Assembly: GCF_016656965.1 (NCBI RefSeq)
Contig: NZ_CP067977.1
Location: 1,302,001-1,366,000 of the forward strand
Direction of reading: 5' to 3'
Source of the DNA: Brevundimonas vitisensis
Lineage (GTDB): Bacteria; Pseudomonadota; Alphaproteobacteria; Caulobacterales; Caulobacteraceae
Length of the DNA stretch: 64,000 nucleotides
Of the stretch, positions 35,994 through 45,736 are shown in pieces. A program made the translations under genes and the position numbers. The notes under the pieces were generated by a model. It was given only the letters and a program-made list of their open reading frames with translations. It was not told the origin of the DNA and did no database searches. Each line of letters starts with the position of its first letter. The first letter of the stretch is position 1.

Positions 35994-36010
35994 GGTGACG
36001 CCGCGTCACC
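35994..36010. promoter_or_regulatory. Perfect inverted repeat in divergent sulfotransferase/epoxide hydrolase gap
   Basis: GGTGACG-CCG-CGTCACC has a 7-bp stem and 3-bp centre in the 159-bp region between divergent genes. It could be an operator or a hairpin near one transcript start. No regulator gene is adjacent. Confidence 0.35.
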
Positions 36011-36089
36011 CAGCGCAGCCGCAGGCATCGCGCCCGCGATACTGCCCGCCTGACGCTGGCACACCCGCCAGTTCGAATATCAATGGGAC

Positions 36090-37256
36090 ATGAGCGACGT
36101 GGTCCCCCATCCGATCGACGTGCCGCAGTCTGTGCTGGACGACATCCGGGACGGCCTGACGGCGGCGCACATCCCCTACGCCCCAGAGGGTGGCGGCTGG
36201 GCCTGGGGCGTGGACACGGCCTATCTGCGCGAACTGGTCGACTACTGGATCAACCATTACGACTGGCGCGTGCACGAGGCGCACCTGAACCGCCACCCGC
36301 AGTTCAGCACTGTCATCGACGGCATGGCGATCAGATTTGAGCACATCCGGGGGACCGGGGCGCGCGGGCCCATCCTGCTGACCCACGGCTGGCCCGGATC
36401 GATCCTGGAGTTCGACGAGGTGGCCGATCGGCTGGCCTTTCCCGAAAGGTTTGGAGGGCGTGCCGAGGACGGCTTCGATCTGGTCATCCCGTCCCTGCCC
36501 GGCTTCGGCTTTTCACAACGGCCACCGGCGCCGATCGGTCCGCGCCGGATCTCGGCCCTGTGGCGGACCCTGATGGTGGATCGGCTGGGCCATGATCGCT
36601 TCTTTGCCCAGGGCGGGGATTTCGGCAGTTCGGTCTCCAGCTGGCTGGCGCACGACCATCCGGACCATGTCGCAGCCCTGCATCTGAACCTGGCCATCCC
36701 GATGCCGGTCCCGGCCGATCAGGCCGTGCCGGGCGAGGTGGAGTGGCGCGCCGCCTTCGAGGCGGTCCAGCGGCGCGAGTCCGCCTACATGATGGTGCAT
36801 ATGACCAAGGCCCAGACGATCGGCGCGGCCCTCTCGGCCAGCCCCGTCGCCTTCGCCGCCTGGGTGATCGAGAAATTCCACGGCTGGGCAGACACCGGCG
36901 GCGACATCGAAAGCCGCTTCACCAAGGATCAGCTGATCACCAATCTGATGCTGTATCTGGTCAATGATGCCGTGGCCTCGTCGATCTGGATGTATGCAGG
37001 CACAGCCGTCGAGGTTGGGGCGGGAAAGCTGTCGGGCCTGAACGTCACCGTGCCCACCGGCTTTGCACAGTATCCGGGCGAGTTCCTGCCGCCTGCCCCG
37101 GTCGATGCCATCCGCCGAAACTGGAACCTGACCCATCATGCGATCATGGCCTCGGGCGGACATTTCGCCGCCTTCGAGGAGCCTGTCGTCTTTTCGAACG
37201 ACGTGCGCGATTTCTTTTTGCGTCATGGTGACGCCGCCGCAGGAGACACCCGATGA
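36090..37256 (+). CDS. Epoxide hydrolase with EHN domain
   Basis: Alpha/beta-hydrolase that opens an epoxide to a diol. The N-terminal 110 residues match the epoxide hydrolase N-terminal (EHN) domain (DYWINHYDWRVHEAHLNRHP). The oxyanion loop is HGWPGS (residues 99-104), and the nucleophile is Asp177 in FFAQGGDFGSSVSSWLA. A C-terminal catalytic His is likely in ASGGHFAAFEEP. The length of 388 is normal for the microsomal-type/juvenile-hormone-like group. It overlaps the next gene by ATGA and probably processes an epoxide made by an oxygenase. Confidence 0.92.
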   Translation: MSDVVPHPIDVPQSVLDDIRDGLTAAHIPYAPEGGGWAWGVDTAYLRELVDYWINHYDWRVHEAHLNRHPQFSTVIDGMAIRFEHIRGTGARGPILLTHGWPGSILEFDEVADRLAFPERFGGRAEDGFDLVIPSLPGFGFSQRPPAPIGPRRISALWRTLMVDRLGHDRFFAQGGDFGSSVSSWLAHDHPDHVAALHLNLAIPMPVPADQAVPGEVEWRAAFEAVQRRESAYMMVHMTKAQTIGAALSASPVAFAAWVIEKFHGWADTGGDIESRFTKDQLITNLMLYLVNDAVASSIWMYAGTAVEVGAGKLSGLNVTVPTGFAQYPGEFLPPAPVDAIRRNWNLTHHAIMASGGHFAAFEEPVVFSNDVRDFFLRHGDAAAGDTR

Positions 37257-38080
37257 AGGTCCGGTATCCGACCTGGTCCTATGACCAGACCCCGCCCCAC
37301 TGGTCGCCCTATATCGAATATGTGCAGGCCCGGAACGCCGCCTCGACCATTCCGTCCTATGTCGAACCCTATCTGGTGAAGGTTATGATCCAGGCCCGAA
37401 AAGCTCTGGATCAGAAGGACACGCCGCTGGACCGCGATCTGGTCGTCTTCATCAAGCAGGAGGCCCAGCACTGCAAACAGCACGACGCCTTCAACCGCCA
37501 GCTTCATGCCGCCGGATACGACGGACTGACCGCCTTCGAGCAGGAGCTGGAAGCGACCTATGAGGACTTTCTGGCCAACAGGTCGCTGAAGTTCAACTGC
37601 GCCTATGCCGAGGGGTTCGAGGCCCTGGGTTCAGGCATGGCTCAGATCGTGTTCGAGGGAAAACTGACCGAGTTCGAGGCCGCCGAACCCAATCCGGGTT
37701 CCGAACTCTGGCGCTGGCACCTGGCCGAAGAGTTCGAGCACCGCAGCGTGGCCTTCGACGTCTATCAGACCCTGTTCGCGCGCCGGAATCCGATCGCGGG
37801 CTATTTCTATCGGCTCTATGGCTTCTATTACGCGGTCAAACACCTGGGCGGCTATTCGAAGCGGGTGGCCGCCTATCTGATGTCGGTCGACCGGTCGCGC
37901 ATGTCGCCCGAGGAGGTGGAGGCCTCCCTGGCCCGCGAGAAACATTTCAAAAAGACCTATGCCCGGCTGATGATCCCCAAGATGCTGATGGTGCTGTCGC
38001 CCTTCTACAATCCCGGCAAGAAGGTGCCGCCGCCCGCTTTGTCGGCCTATCTGGAGCGGTTCGAAGCCCAGGCGGCGTGA
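37253..38080 (+). CDS. Ferritin-like 'metal-dependent hydrolase' (PF10118-type)
   Basis: A 275-residue, mostly helical protein of the family annotated as predicted metal-dependent hydrolases. Candidate metal ligands are in FIKQEAQHCKQHDAFNRQL (ExxH) and HLAEEFEHRSVAFDVYQTL (ExxEH), the spacing of a ferritin-like di-iron or similar site. Biochemical function of the family is poorly known, and it is common near P450, epoxide hydrolase and sulfotransferase genes in actinobacteria and sphingomonads. It is translationally coupled to the epoxide hydrolase. It may be an oxygenase rather than a hydrolase. Confidence 0.8.
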   Translation: MKVRYPTWSYDQTPPHWSPYIEYVQARNAASTIPSYVEPYLVKVMIQARKALDQKDTPLDRDLVVFIKQEAQHCKQHDAFNRQLHAAGYDGLTAFEQELEATYEDFLANRSLKFNCAYAEGFEALGSGMAQIVFEGKLTEFEAAEPNPGSELWRWHLAEEFEHRSVAFDVYQTLFARRNPIAGYFYRLYGFYYAVKHLGGYSKRVAAYLMSVDRSRMSPEEVEASLAREKHFKKTYARLMIPKMLMVLSPFYNPGKKVPPPALSAYLERFEAQAA

Positions 38081-38121
38081 TGCCGTCGGCCCGATACGGG
38101 GACTTGCATGGCGGCGCGGCG

Positions 38122-38147
38122 GCGACGAAATGAAGCCGTCGCTTTTT
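38122..38147 (+). terminator. Possible weak terminator before the ferredoxin reductase gene
   Basis: GCGACG (38122-38127) pairs with CGTCGC (38137-38142) across a 9-base loop and is followed by five T residues. The stem is short and the next gene starts 12 bases later, so partial termination or attenuation is possible. Confidence 0.4.
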
Positions 38148-38158
38148 CTGAGTGCTGA

Positions 38159-39367
38159 ATGACCAAGGTCCTCATCATCGGTGCCGGCCATGCCGGTGGC
38201 TCCGTTGCCGCCCTGTTGCGCCAGTATGGGCATGAAGGCCCGATCATTCTGGCGGGTGAGGAGACGGCCCCCCCTTATCAGCGGCCGCCGCTGTCCAAGG
38301 CCTGGCTGAAGGGCGAGGCGGACCTGGACGCCCTGATGCTGCGGCCCCTCAGCTTCTATGCCGAGCACGACATCGCGCTGCGCACAGGCGTCACGGCTGT
38401 GGCGATCGACGCGGCGTCCCGAACCGTGGCCTTCGCCGATGGATCGGCCGAGACCTATGACAAGCTGATCCTGGCCACGGGATCGACCGCGCGCAAACTG
38501 GACATCCCCGGCGCGGATCGACCGGAGCTGATCGAACTGCGCACTCTTCACGATGCCGAGCGGCTGAAGGCGGCGCTGGGGCCGGGTCGTCGGCTGGCGG
38601 TGGTCGGCGGCGGCTATGTGGGGCTGGAGGCCGCGGCATCCGCCCGCGCCCTGGGGGCTGAGGTGGTGGTGATCGAGCGGATGGACCGGGTTCTGGCCCG
38701 CGTCGCCTCCGCCCCCCTGTCGGCTTTCTTCACCGCCCGGCACCGCTCCGAGGGCGTCACCATCCTGACCGAGGCCGAGGTGGCCGGGTTCGAGGAGGGG
38801 GCGGTGCGTCTGGCGACCGGCGAAGCCATCGCGGCCGATGCGATACTGGTCGGGGTCGGGGCCCTGGCCTGCGATGCCCTGGCCCGGTCCGCCGGGCTGG
38901 TGTGCGAAACCGGGGTGGTGGTGGACGAGGCGGCCCGGACGTCGGACCCCGACATCTTTGCGATCGGCGACATGGCCTGGCGACCCAGTCCGGTTCATGG
39001 CGGGCGGATGCTGCGGCTGGAAAGCGTGCCCAATGCCCTGGAACAGGCCAAACAGGCCGCCTGCGCCATCACCGGACGGCCCGCCCCCGCGCCCGAGGTG
39101 CCGTGGTTCTGGTCCGATCAGTACGACATCAAACTGCAGATCGCGGGCCTGCCGTTCGAGGCCGATCGTCAGCTGGTGCGGGGCGACCCGGCCAGCGGCA
39201 GTTTTGCCGTCTTCCACCTGAGCGGCGACCGCATCGTCAGCGTGGAGGCGGTCAATGCCGGGCCGGAATTCATGGCCGGGCGCCAGCTGATCGCCAAGGG
39301 AACGTCCGTCGACCCCGACCGCCTGACCGACCCGGCCGTTTCCATGAAGGCGGTCGCGGCGGGCTGA
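38159..39367 (+). CDS. FAD-dependent ferredoxin reductase (P450/dioxygenase type)
   Basis: NAD(P)H-dependent reductase of 402 residues that passes electrons to a ferredoxin. It shows the FAD motif VLIIGAGHAGGSVAALL, the conserved PPYQRPPLSKAWL, a second dinucleotide site (RLAVVGGGYVGLEAAASA) and FAIGDMAW near the C-terminus. These are typical of putidaredoxin, rhodocoxin and terpredoxin reductases. The likely client is the P450 at 18934. No ferredoxin gene is present in the window. The gene is downstream of the epoxide hydrolase set and followed by intergenic repeats. Confidence 0.93.
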   Translation: MTKVLIIGAGHAGGSVAALLRQYGHEGPIILAGEETAPPYQRPPLSKAWLKGEADLDALMLRPLSFYAEHDIALRTGVTAVAIDAASRTVAFADGSAETYDKLILATGSTARKLDIPGADRPELIELRTLHDAERLKAALGPGRRLAVVGGGYVGLEAAASARALGAEVVVIERMDRVLARVASAPLSAFFTARHRSEGVTILTEAEVAGFEEGAVRLATGEAIAADAILVGVGALACDALARSAGLVCETGVVVDEAARTSDPDIFAIGDMAWRPSPVHGGRMLRLESVPNALEQAKQAACAITGRPAPAPEVPWFWSDQYDIKLQIAGLPFEADRQLVRGDPASGSFAVFHLSGDRIVSVEAVNAGPEFMAGRQLIAKGTSVDPDRLTDPAVSMKAVAAG

Positions 39368-39370
39368 CCG

Positions 39371-39500
39371 TCTCCTCCCCATTGCAGATGGGGGGGGGGG
39401 ACCACGAAGTGGTGGAGGGGCTGCGTGCGAAGAATCCCCTCCGTCACGGCGCGAAGTCGCGCCGAGCCACCTCCCCATCCGCTACGCGGATAGGGAGGAG
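39371..39500. repeat. G/C-rich mosaic intergenic repeat
   Basis: Made of two units. Unit one (TCTCCTCCCC...GACCACGAAGTGGTGGAGGGG) is almost the same as the start of the repeat at 49973. Unit two (CCCCTCCGTCACGG...CACCTCCCCATCCG...GGATAGGGAGGAGAC) matches both arms of the repeat inside bkdB (42827-42952). It contains an 11-G run at 39390-39400. It separates the ferredoxin reductase gene from lpdV. Confidence 0.85.
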
Positions 39501-39504
39501 ACAG

Positions 39505-39544
39505 CGCTCAAGTACCGAGCCGCCGCGCGGCGAGGGGTAGCGCG
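39505..39544. repeat. Copy of the 40-bp palindromic element, intergenic
   Basis: CGCTCAAG at the left and GGGGTAGCGCG at the right, with a perfect stem GCCGC-CGC-GCGGC at 39519-39531. The flanks are slightly degenerate compared with the copies in gspG and gspJ. It lies directly next to the G/C-rich mosaic repeat. Confidence 0.8.
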
Positions 39545-39558
39545 CCCTAAAAGATGCC

Positions 39559-39598
39559 CGCTCAAGCAGCGAGGCTCCGCGAGCCGAGCGGTAGCGCC
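39559..39598. repeat. Clean intergenic copy of the 40-bp palindromic element
   Basis: Flanks are identical to the gspG and gspJ copies (CGCTCAAGCAGC and AGCGGTAGCGCC). The stem is a third sequence that still pairs, GGCTC-CGC-GAGCC. It ends 3 bases before the stop codon of the convergent lpdV, where it could act as a 3' hairpin. Confidence 0.87.
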
Positions 39599-39601
39599 CT
39601 C

Positions 39602-40999
39602 CTAGATATGTATGGCGTGGCCTAGGGCGCGCAGGGAGGCCTCGTGGAAGGCTTCGCCCAGGGTGGGATGGACGTGGATGACCCCGGCGACGTCCTCAAG
39701 CACCGCGCCCATTTCCAGCATCTGGGCAAAGCTGTTGGACAGTTCGGCGACATGCTGGCCGACCGCCTGGACGCCCAGGATGCGGTGATCCGTCTTTGAT
39801 GCCAGCACTCGCACGAACCCGCCGTCCTCGCCCGCCTCGATAGCCAGGGCGCGGCCGATGGCGGCCAGCGGAAAGACCGAGGTGATGATGTCGTCACGGC
39901 CCTCGACATCCAAGGGACCCAGACCCGCCGAAACGATTTCCGGCTCGGTGAAACAGACGGCGGCGATGGTGACGGGATCAAACCGGCGGTCATGGCCGGC
40001 GATGATCTCGGCGACGACCTCGCCCTGGGCCGAGCCCTTGTGGGCCAGCATGGGTTCGCCGGTCAGGTCGCCGACGGCCCAGACGTTCTTCATCGTGGTG
40101 GCGCAGCGGTCGTCGATCTTCACGAAGGGCCCGGCCATGGCCACACCCATGTTTTCCAGGCCCCAGCCCTGGGTGCGGGGACGACGGCCCACGGTGACCA
40201 GCACCTTGTCCGCCGCCAGTTGCAGCGGCTCGCCGTCTTTGGTCGTGACGTTCAGCTTGCCGTCCCCGAAGCCCCCCGCCCGCGCGCCCAGGTGCAGTTC
40301 GACGCCGTGCTTTTCCAGCCATTTGGCGACCGGATCGGTCAGGGCCTTGTCATAGAGCGGCAGGATGCGGTCGGCCATTTCGACGATGGCGACCTGGGCC
40401 CCCAGCTTGCGATAGGCGATGCCCAGTTCCAGCCCGATATAGCCGCCGCCGACCACGACCAGCTTGCCCGGCACCGCATCCAGCGACAGGGCTTCGGTCG
40501 AGGAGATGACGTCGCCGCCGAACGGCAGAAAGGGCAGTTCGACCGGCTCGGAGCCGGTGGCCAGGATGACGTGTTCGGCGGTGATGGTGATCGGGCCGTC
40601 TTCGGTCTCGACGCGGCAGGTCTTGGCATCCGAAAACTGGGCCCAGCCCTTGATGACCCGGATCTTGGCCTTCTTCAGCAGGGCGGCGACCCCGGCGTTC
40701 AGCTTGCGGACGATCCCGTCCTTCCAGGCCACGGTCTGCGACAGGTCGATCGCCGGTGCACTGGCCGTGATGCCCAGCGTCCCGCCGCCCGCCGCCTTGG
40801 CCACGGTCTCGAACTTGGACGCCGCATGGATGATGGCCTTGGACGGGATGCAGCCCACGTTCAGGCAGGTGCCGCCGAGACCGTCGCCGCCATCCACCAG
40901 CACGGTGTCGAGCCCCAGCTGGCCGCAGCGAATGCCCGCGACATAGCCGCCGGTACCGGCACCGATGATCAGGACTTTGGTCTTGAGGGTCTGGGTCAT
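39602..40999 (-). CDS. lpdV: Dihydrolipoyl dehydrogenase (E3) of the bkd operon
   Basis: FAD enzyme that reoxidises lipoyl groups of the E2 core and reduces NAD. The 465 residues contain VLIIGAGTGGYVAGIRCGQL, the redox-active disulfide GGTCLNVGCIPSK, a second nucleotide site (KLVVVGGGYIGLELG) and the C-terminal His-Glu pair HVHPTLGEAFHE. It is the last gene of the branched-chain 2-oxoacid dehydrogenase operon, separated from bkdB by a small secreted-protein gene that overlaps its start codon. A palindromic repeat abuts its stop codon. Confidence 0.95.
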   Translation of the reverse strand: MTQTLKTKVLIIGAGTGGYVAGIRCGQLGLDTVLVDGGDGLGGTCLNVGCIPSKAIIHAASKFETVAKAAGGGTLGITASAPAIDLSQTVAWKDGIVRKLNAGVAALLKKAKIRVIKGWAQFSDAKTCRVETEDGPITITAEHVILATGSEPVELPFLPFGGDVISSTEALSLDAVPGKLVVVGGGYIGLELGIAYRKLGAQVAIVEMADRILPLYDKALTDPVAKWLEKHGVELHLGARAGGFGDGKLNVTTKDGEPLQLAADKVLVTVGRRPRTQGWGLENMGVAMAGPFVKIDDRCATTMKNVWAVGDLTGEPMLAHKGSAQGEVVAEIIAGHDRRFDPVTIAAVCFTEPEIVSAGLGPLDVEGRDDIITSVFPLAAIGRALAIEAGEDGGFVRVLASKTDHRILGVQAVGQHVAELSNSFAQMLEMGAVLEDVAGVIHVHPTLGEAFHEASLRALGHAIHI

Positions 41000-41502
41000 G
41001 GGCGCTCTTCTCGACTCAATCGGTCAGCAGCCGCGCGCAGTTCTCGCGCAACTACTTGATCTCTAACTTCCCTTGGCGGCACGATCCTTAGCGACCAAGG
41101 TCGCCACGGTCTCCAGTCCCTGTTGAACGGCTCACGCAATGCATAGACGATAACCACGTCTCCAACGCCCACGCTCGGGTCCGGACAGTTCCCGTTGCTA
41201 AACGACACACGTCGAGGAGCCCCGCTGCCTTTCAAGGTGACGACCGGGGCTATTTCAAACGATTGATCGTCGCCACTCTCGACCACGCGTTCGATCACTC
41301 GACCGAGATACACGACCTCTGCGAGTTGCCAGAATTGCCGTTGGTCTTCCCGGTCCCGCCTGATGATTGCCTGTTCCATCGTTTCCGACCCCACGGGAAC
41401 AGGAGGCGGCCCAATACAGGCTGATGCCGTTTCGGTAGCCAAGAGAACGCAGGCTGCTGCGAGGCTGGTACATAACCCCCGCACCGCCCTCACCCCATCC
41501 AC
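40996..41502 (-). CDS. Secreted protein of unknown function inside the bkd operon
   Basis: A 168-residue protein that I do not recognise. It starts with a likely signal peptide (LCTSLAAACVLLATETASA) followed by Cys at the predicted cleavage site; the lipobox is weak. The mature part has a beta-rich middle (VVYLGRVIERVVESG, IAPVVTLKGSG) and one further Cys (GNCPDPSVGVGD). It resembles small secreted proteins with an NTR/TIMP-like pattern, but that is uncertain. It overlaps the bkdB 3' end by 13 bases and the lpdV start by 4, so it is translated within the operon. Base composition is less GC-rich than its neighbours, suggesting a later insertion. Confidence 0.7.
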   Translation of the reverse strand: MDGVRAVRGLCTSLAAACVLLATETASACIGPPPVPVGSETMEQAIIRRDREDQRQFWQLAEVVYLGRVIERVVESGDDQSFEIAPVVTLKGSGAPRRVSFSNGNCPDPSVGVGDVVIVYALREPFNRDWRPWRPWSLRIVPPREVRDQVVARELRAAADRLSREERP

Positions 41503-43229
41503 AGCGTCGCGGGATGCTCCAGCAGGCCCTTGATCCGCTGCACGAACACCGCCGCGTCGTGGCCGTCGACGATGCGGTGATCGAAGGACGAGGACAGGTT
41601 CATCATCTTACGCACGACCATCTGGCCGTCGCGCACCACCACGCGCTCGGCGATCTTGTTCGGACCGACGATGGCGACCTCGGGGTGGTTGATGATCGGG
41701 GTGTGGACGACGCCGCCCAGGGTGCCCAGCGAGGTGATGGTGATGGTCGAGCCCGACAGTTCCTCGCGCTTGGCCGAACCGTCCTTGGCGGCGCCGGAGA
41801 CGCGGGCGATCTCAAGGGCGGTGTCATAGGGGTCGCGCGCCTCGGCGTGACGGACGACGGGGACCATCAGGCCGTTCGGCGTCTGGGCGGCGATGCCCAG
41901 ATGCACGGCGGCGTGCTGGGTCAGGACCCCCGCCTTGTCGTCATAGGTGGCGTTGATCTGCGGCTGGTCGCGCAGGGCCACCACGATGGCGCGGGCAATA
42001 AAGGGCAGGACGTTCAGCTTGGGTTTGCCCGTCTTCTTGGCCTCGGCGTTCAGGTGGGCGCGCAGTTCTTCCAGCGCCGTGACGTCGATCTCTTCCACAT
42101 AGGTGATGTGAGGAATGCGGCGGACGCTCTCGGCCATCTTTTCCGCGATCTTGCGGCGCAAGCCGATGATGCGAACCTCGGTCGTGCCTTCGGCCTTTCG
42201 ATAGGCGGAACCCGTCGATGATCCGGACACAGACGATTGCGTCTGACCACCGGAGAGAAAGGCATCCAGATCGGCGTGACTGATCCTGCCGGCGGGGCCC
42301 GACCCCGGCACGGCCTGCAGGGGGATACCCAGATCGCGGGCCCGGTTGCGCACGGCGGGCGAGGCCAGGGGCCGGACACCGGGGGTCTGTGCGGTGCGTG
42401 CGACGGGCTTACCCCCCTCCCCTGCTTCGCGGGTACTCCCCCCAACGGGGGGAGAATGAGGAACGGTGATCGCACCCTTTATTCCTCCCCCGTCGGGGGA
42501 GGGGGACCGCGAAACGGTTGAGGGGGCCGGGGCGGCCTCGGCCTTCACCGGGGCGGACACATTCCCCGCGCCCTCGACCTCGAAGCTGACCAGGGGACCT
42601 CCGACCGGCACCTGCTGGCCCGCATCGCCATGCAGGGCGGCCACGACGCCCACGACCGGCGAGGTCAGCTCGACCGTCGCCTTGTCGGTCATGACTTCGG
42701 CCAGCAGCTGGTCTTCCTCGACCGCATCGCCGACCGCGACATGCCAGGCGACCAGTTCGGCCTCGGCCGTCCCTTCGCCCACGTCGGGCAGTTTGAAGAC
42801 GTAGTTTCCGTTCGACAGCGGAGTCGCCCCCTCCGTCACGTCGCTACCGCTCCGCGCCACCTCCCCACTGGCATGGGGAGGAGACGTCTCCTCCCTATCC
42901 GCGCTTGCGGATGGGGAGGTAGCATCGCGCGCTGGGCCGATGACGGAGGGGGTGACACCGGCGTCAGACGCAGAGGCATTCCCAGCCCCCTCGACCTCGA
43001 ACTCCACCAGGGCCGAGCCGACCGGCGACATCACGCCGGGCTCGCCGTGCAGGGCAGTGACACGACCGGAGACGGGCGAGGTCAGTTCGACCGTCGCCTT
43101 GTCGGTCATGATCTCGGCCAGCAGCTGGTCCTCCTCGACCGTGTCGCCGATTGCGACGTGCCAGGCGACCAGTTCGGCCTCGGCCGTGCCCTCGCCCACG
43201 TCAGGCAGTTTGAAGACGAAACGCCCCAT
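41490..43229 (-). CDS. bkdB: Branched-chain 2-oxoacid dehydrogenase E2 with two lipoyl domains and repeat-derived linkers
   Basis: Dihydrolipoyl acyltransferase core of the complex, 579 residues. Two nearly identical lipoyl domains lie at about residues 1-82 and 144-226, each with lipoyl-Lys in MTDKATVEL. A peripheral subunit-binding domain follows (SPAVRNRARDLGIPLQAVPG), then the catalytic domain with the active site SSFDHRIVDGHDAAV. Usual BCKDH E2 proteins have one lipoyl domain and are about 425 residues. The two linkers (residues about 93-134 and 234-273) are encoded by the same G/C-rich repeats found between genes elsewhere in the window. E1-beta ends one base upstream. Confidence 0.95.
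   Translation of the reverse strand: MGRFVFKLPDVGEGTAEAELVAWHVAIGDTVEEDQLLAEIMTDKATVELTSPVSGRVTALHGEPGVMSPVGSALVEFEVEGAGNASASDAGVTPSVIGPARDATSPSASADREETSPPHASGEVARSGSDVTEGATPLSNGNYVFKLPDVGEGTAEAELVAWHVAVGDAVEEDQLLAEVMTDKATVELTSPVVGVVAALHGDAGQQVPVGGPLVSFEVEGAGNVSAPVKAEAAPAPSTVSRSPSPDGGGIKGAITVPHSPPVGGSTREAGEGGKPVARTAQTPGVRPLASPAVRNRARDLGIPLQAVPGSGPAGRISHADLDAFLSGGQTQSSVSGSSTGSAYRKAEGTTEVRIIGLRRKIAEKMAESVRRIPHITYVEEIDVTALEELRAHLNAEAKKTGKPKLNVLPFIARAIVVALRDQPQINATYDDKAGVLTQHAAVHLGIAAQTPNGLMVPVVRHAEARDPYDTALEIARVSGAAKDGSAKREELSGSTITITSLGTLGGVVHTPIINHPEVAIVGPNKIAERVVVRDGQMVVRKMMNLSSSFDHRIVDGHDAAVFVQRIKGLLEHPATLWMG
42411..42528. repeat. G/C-rich mosaic repeat inside bkdB (second linker)
   Basis: Two units in the coding frame between the second lipoyl domain and the subunit-binding domain. 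The unit at 42480-42526, read in reverse complement, closely matches the intergenic unit at 47735-47781 (CCCCCTC.ACCG.TTCGCGG, then TCCCCCTCCCCCG and GGGGGAGGAATA). The unit at 42411-42462 is a related CCCCCTCCCCTGCTTCGCGG variant in the opposite sense. On the coding strand the linker is rich in Ser, Pro and Gly. Confidence 0.85.
42827..42952. repeat. Head-to-head mosaic repeat pair inside bkdB (first linker)
   Basis: Two inverted copies meet at GGAGGAGAC|GTCTCCTCC (centre 42885/42886). Each arm is CCCCCTCCGTCA...CTCCCCA...GGGGAGGAGAC or the closely related ...GGATAGGGAGGAGAC, and the second arm matches the intergenic unit at 39443-39502. The whole palindrome stays open in the bkdB frame and separates the two lipoyl domains. 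Confidence 0.88.
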
Positions 43230-43230
43230 G

Positions 43231-45617
<2,387 letters not shown>

Positions 45618-45702
45618 TTATCGTCTTTTGAAAGCTGGATAGCATGGCCTGTTTGGAGAGGCTTGCGCGAATCCGACCTTGCGCTGTGCCGATGGGCGGT
45701 AT

Positions 45703-45724
45703 TTTATTGCGTCATAACAATAAA
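45703..45724. promoter_or_regulatory. Inverted repeat between bkdA1 and bkdR, candidate BkdR site
   Basis: TTTATTG (45703-45709) and CAATAAA (45718-45724) form a perfect 7-bp inverted repeat with an 8-bp spacer, just before the ribosome-binding site of bkdR. The AT-rich symmetric site in the divergent region fits an Lrp-type regulator that controls bkd and itself. The right arm directly precedes GGAGA. Confidence 0.55.
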
Positions 45725-45736
45725 CGGAGAAACGCA

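Noticed and set aside
39390..39400. Run of 11 G as a phase-variation switch
   Set aside because: It lies in an intergenic repeat, not in a promoter or gene that it could switch. It may simply be a degenerate GGGGAGGGGG of the repeat or a sequencing error.
39371..39598. Possible CRISPR array or insertion sequence, because of clustered repeats
   Set aside because: The units are palindromic and adjacent without regular unique spacers, and no cas or transposase gene is present. They fit dispersed intergenic repeats.
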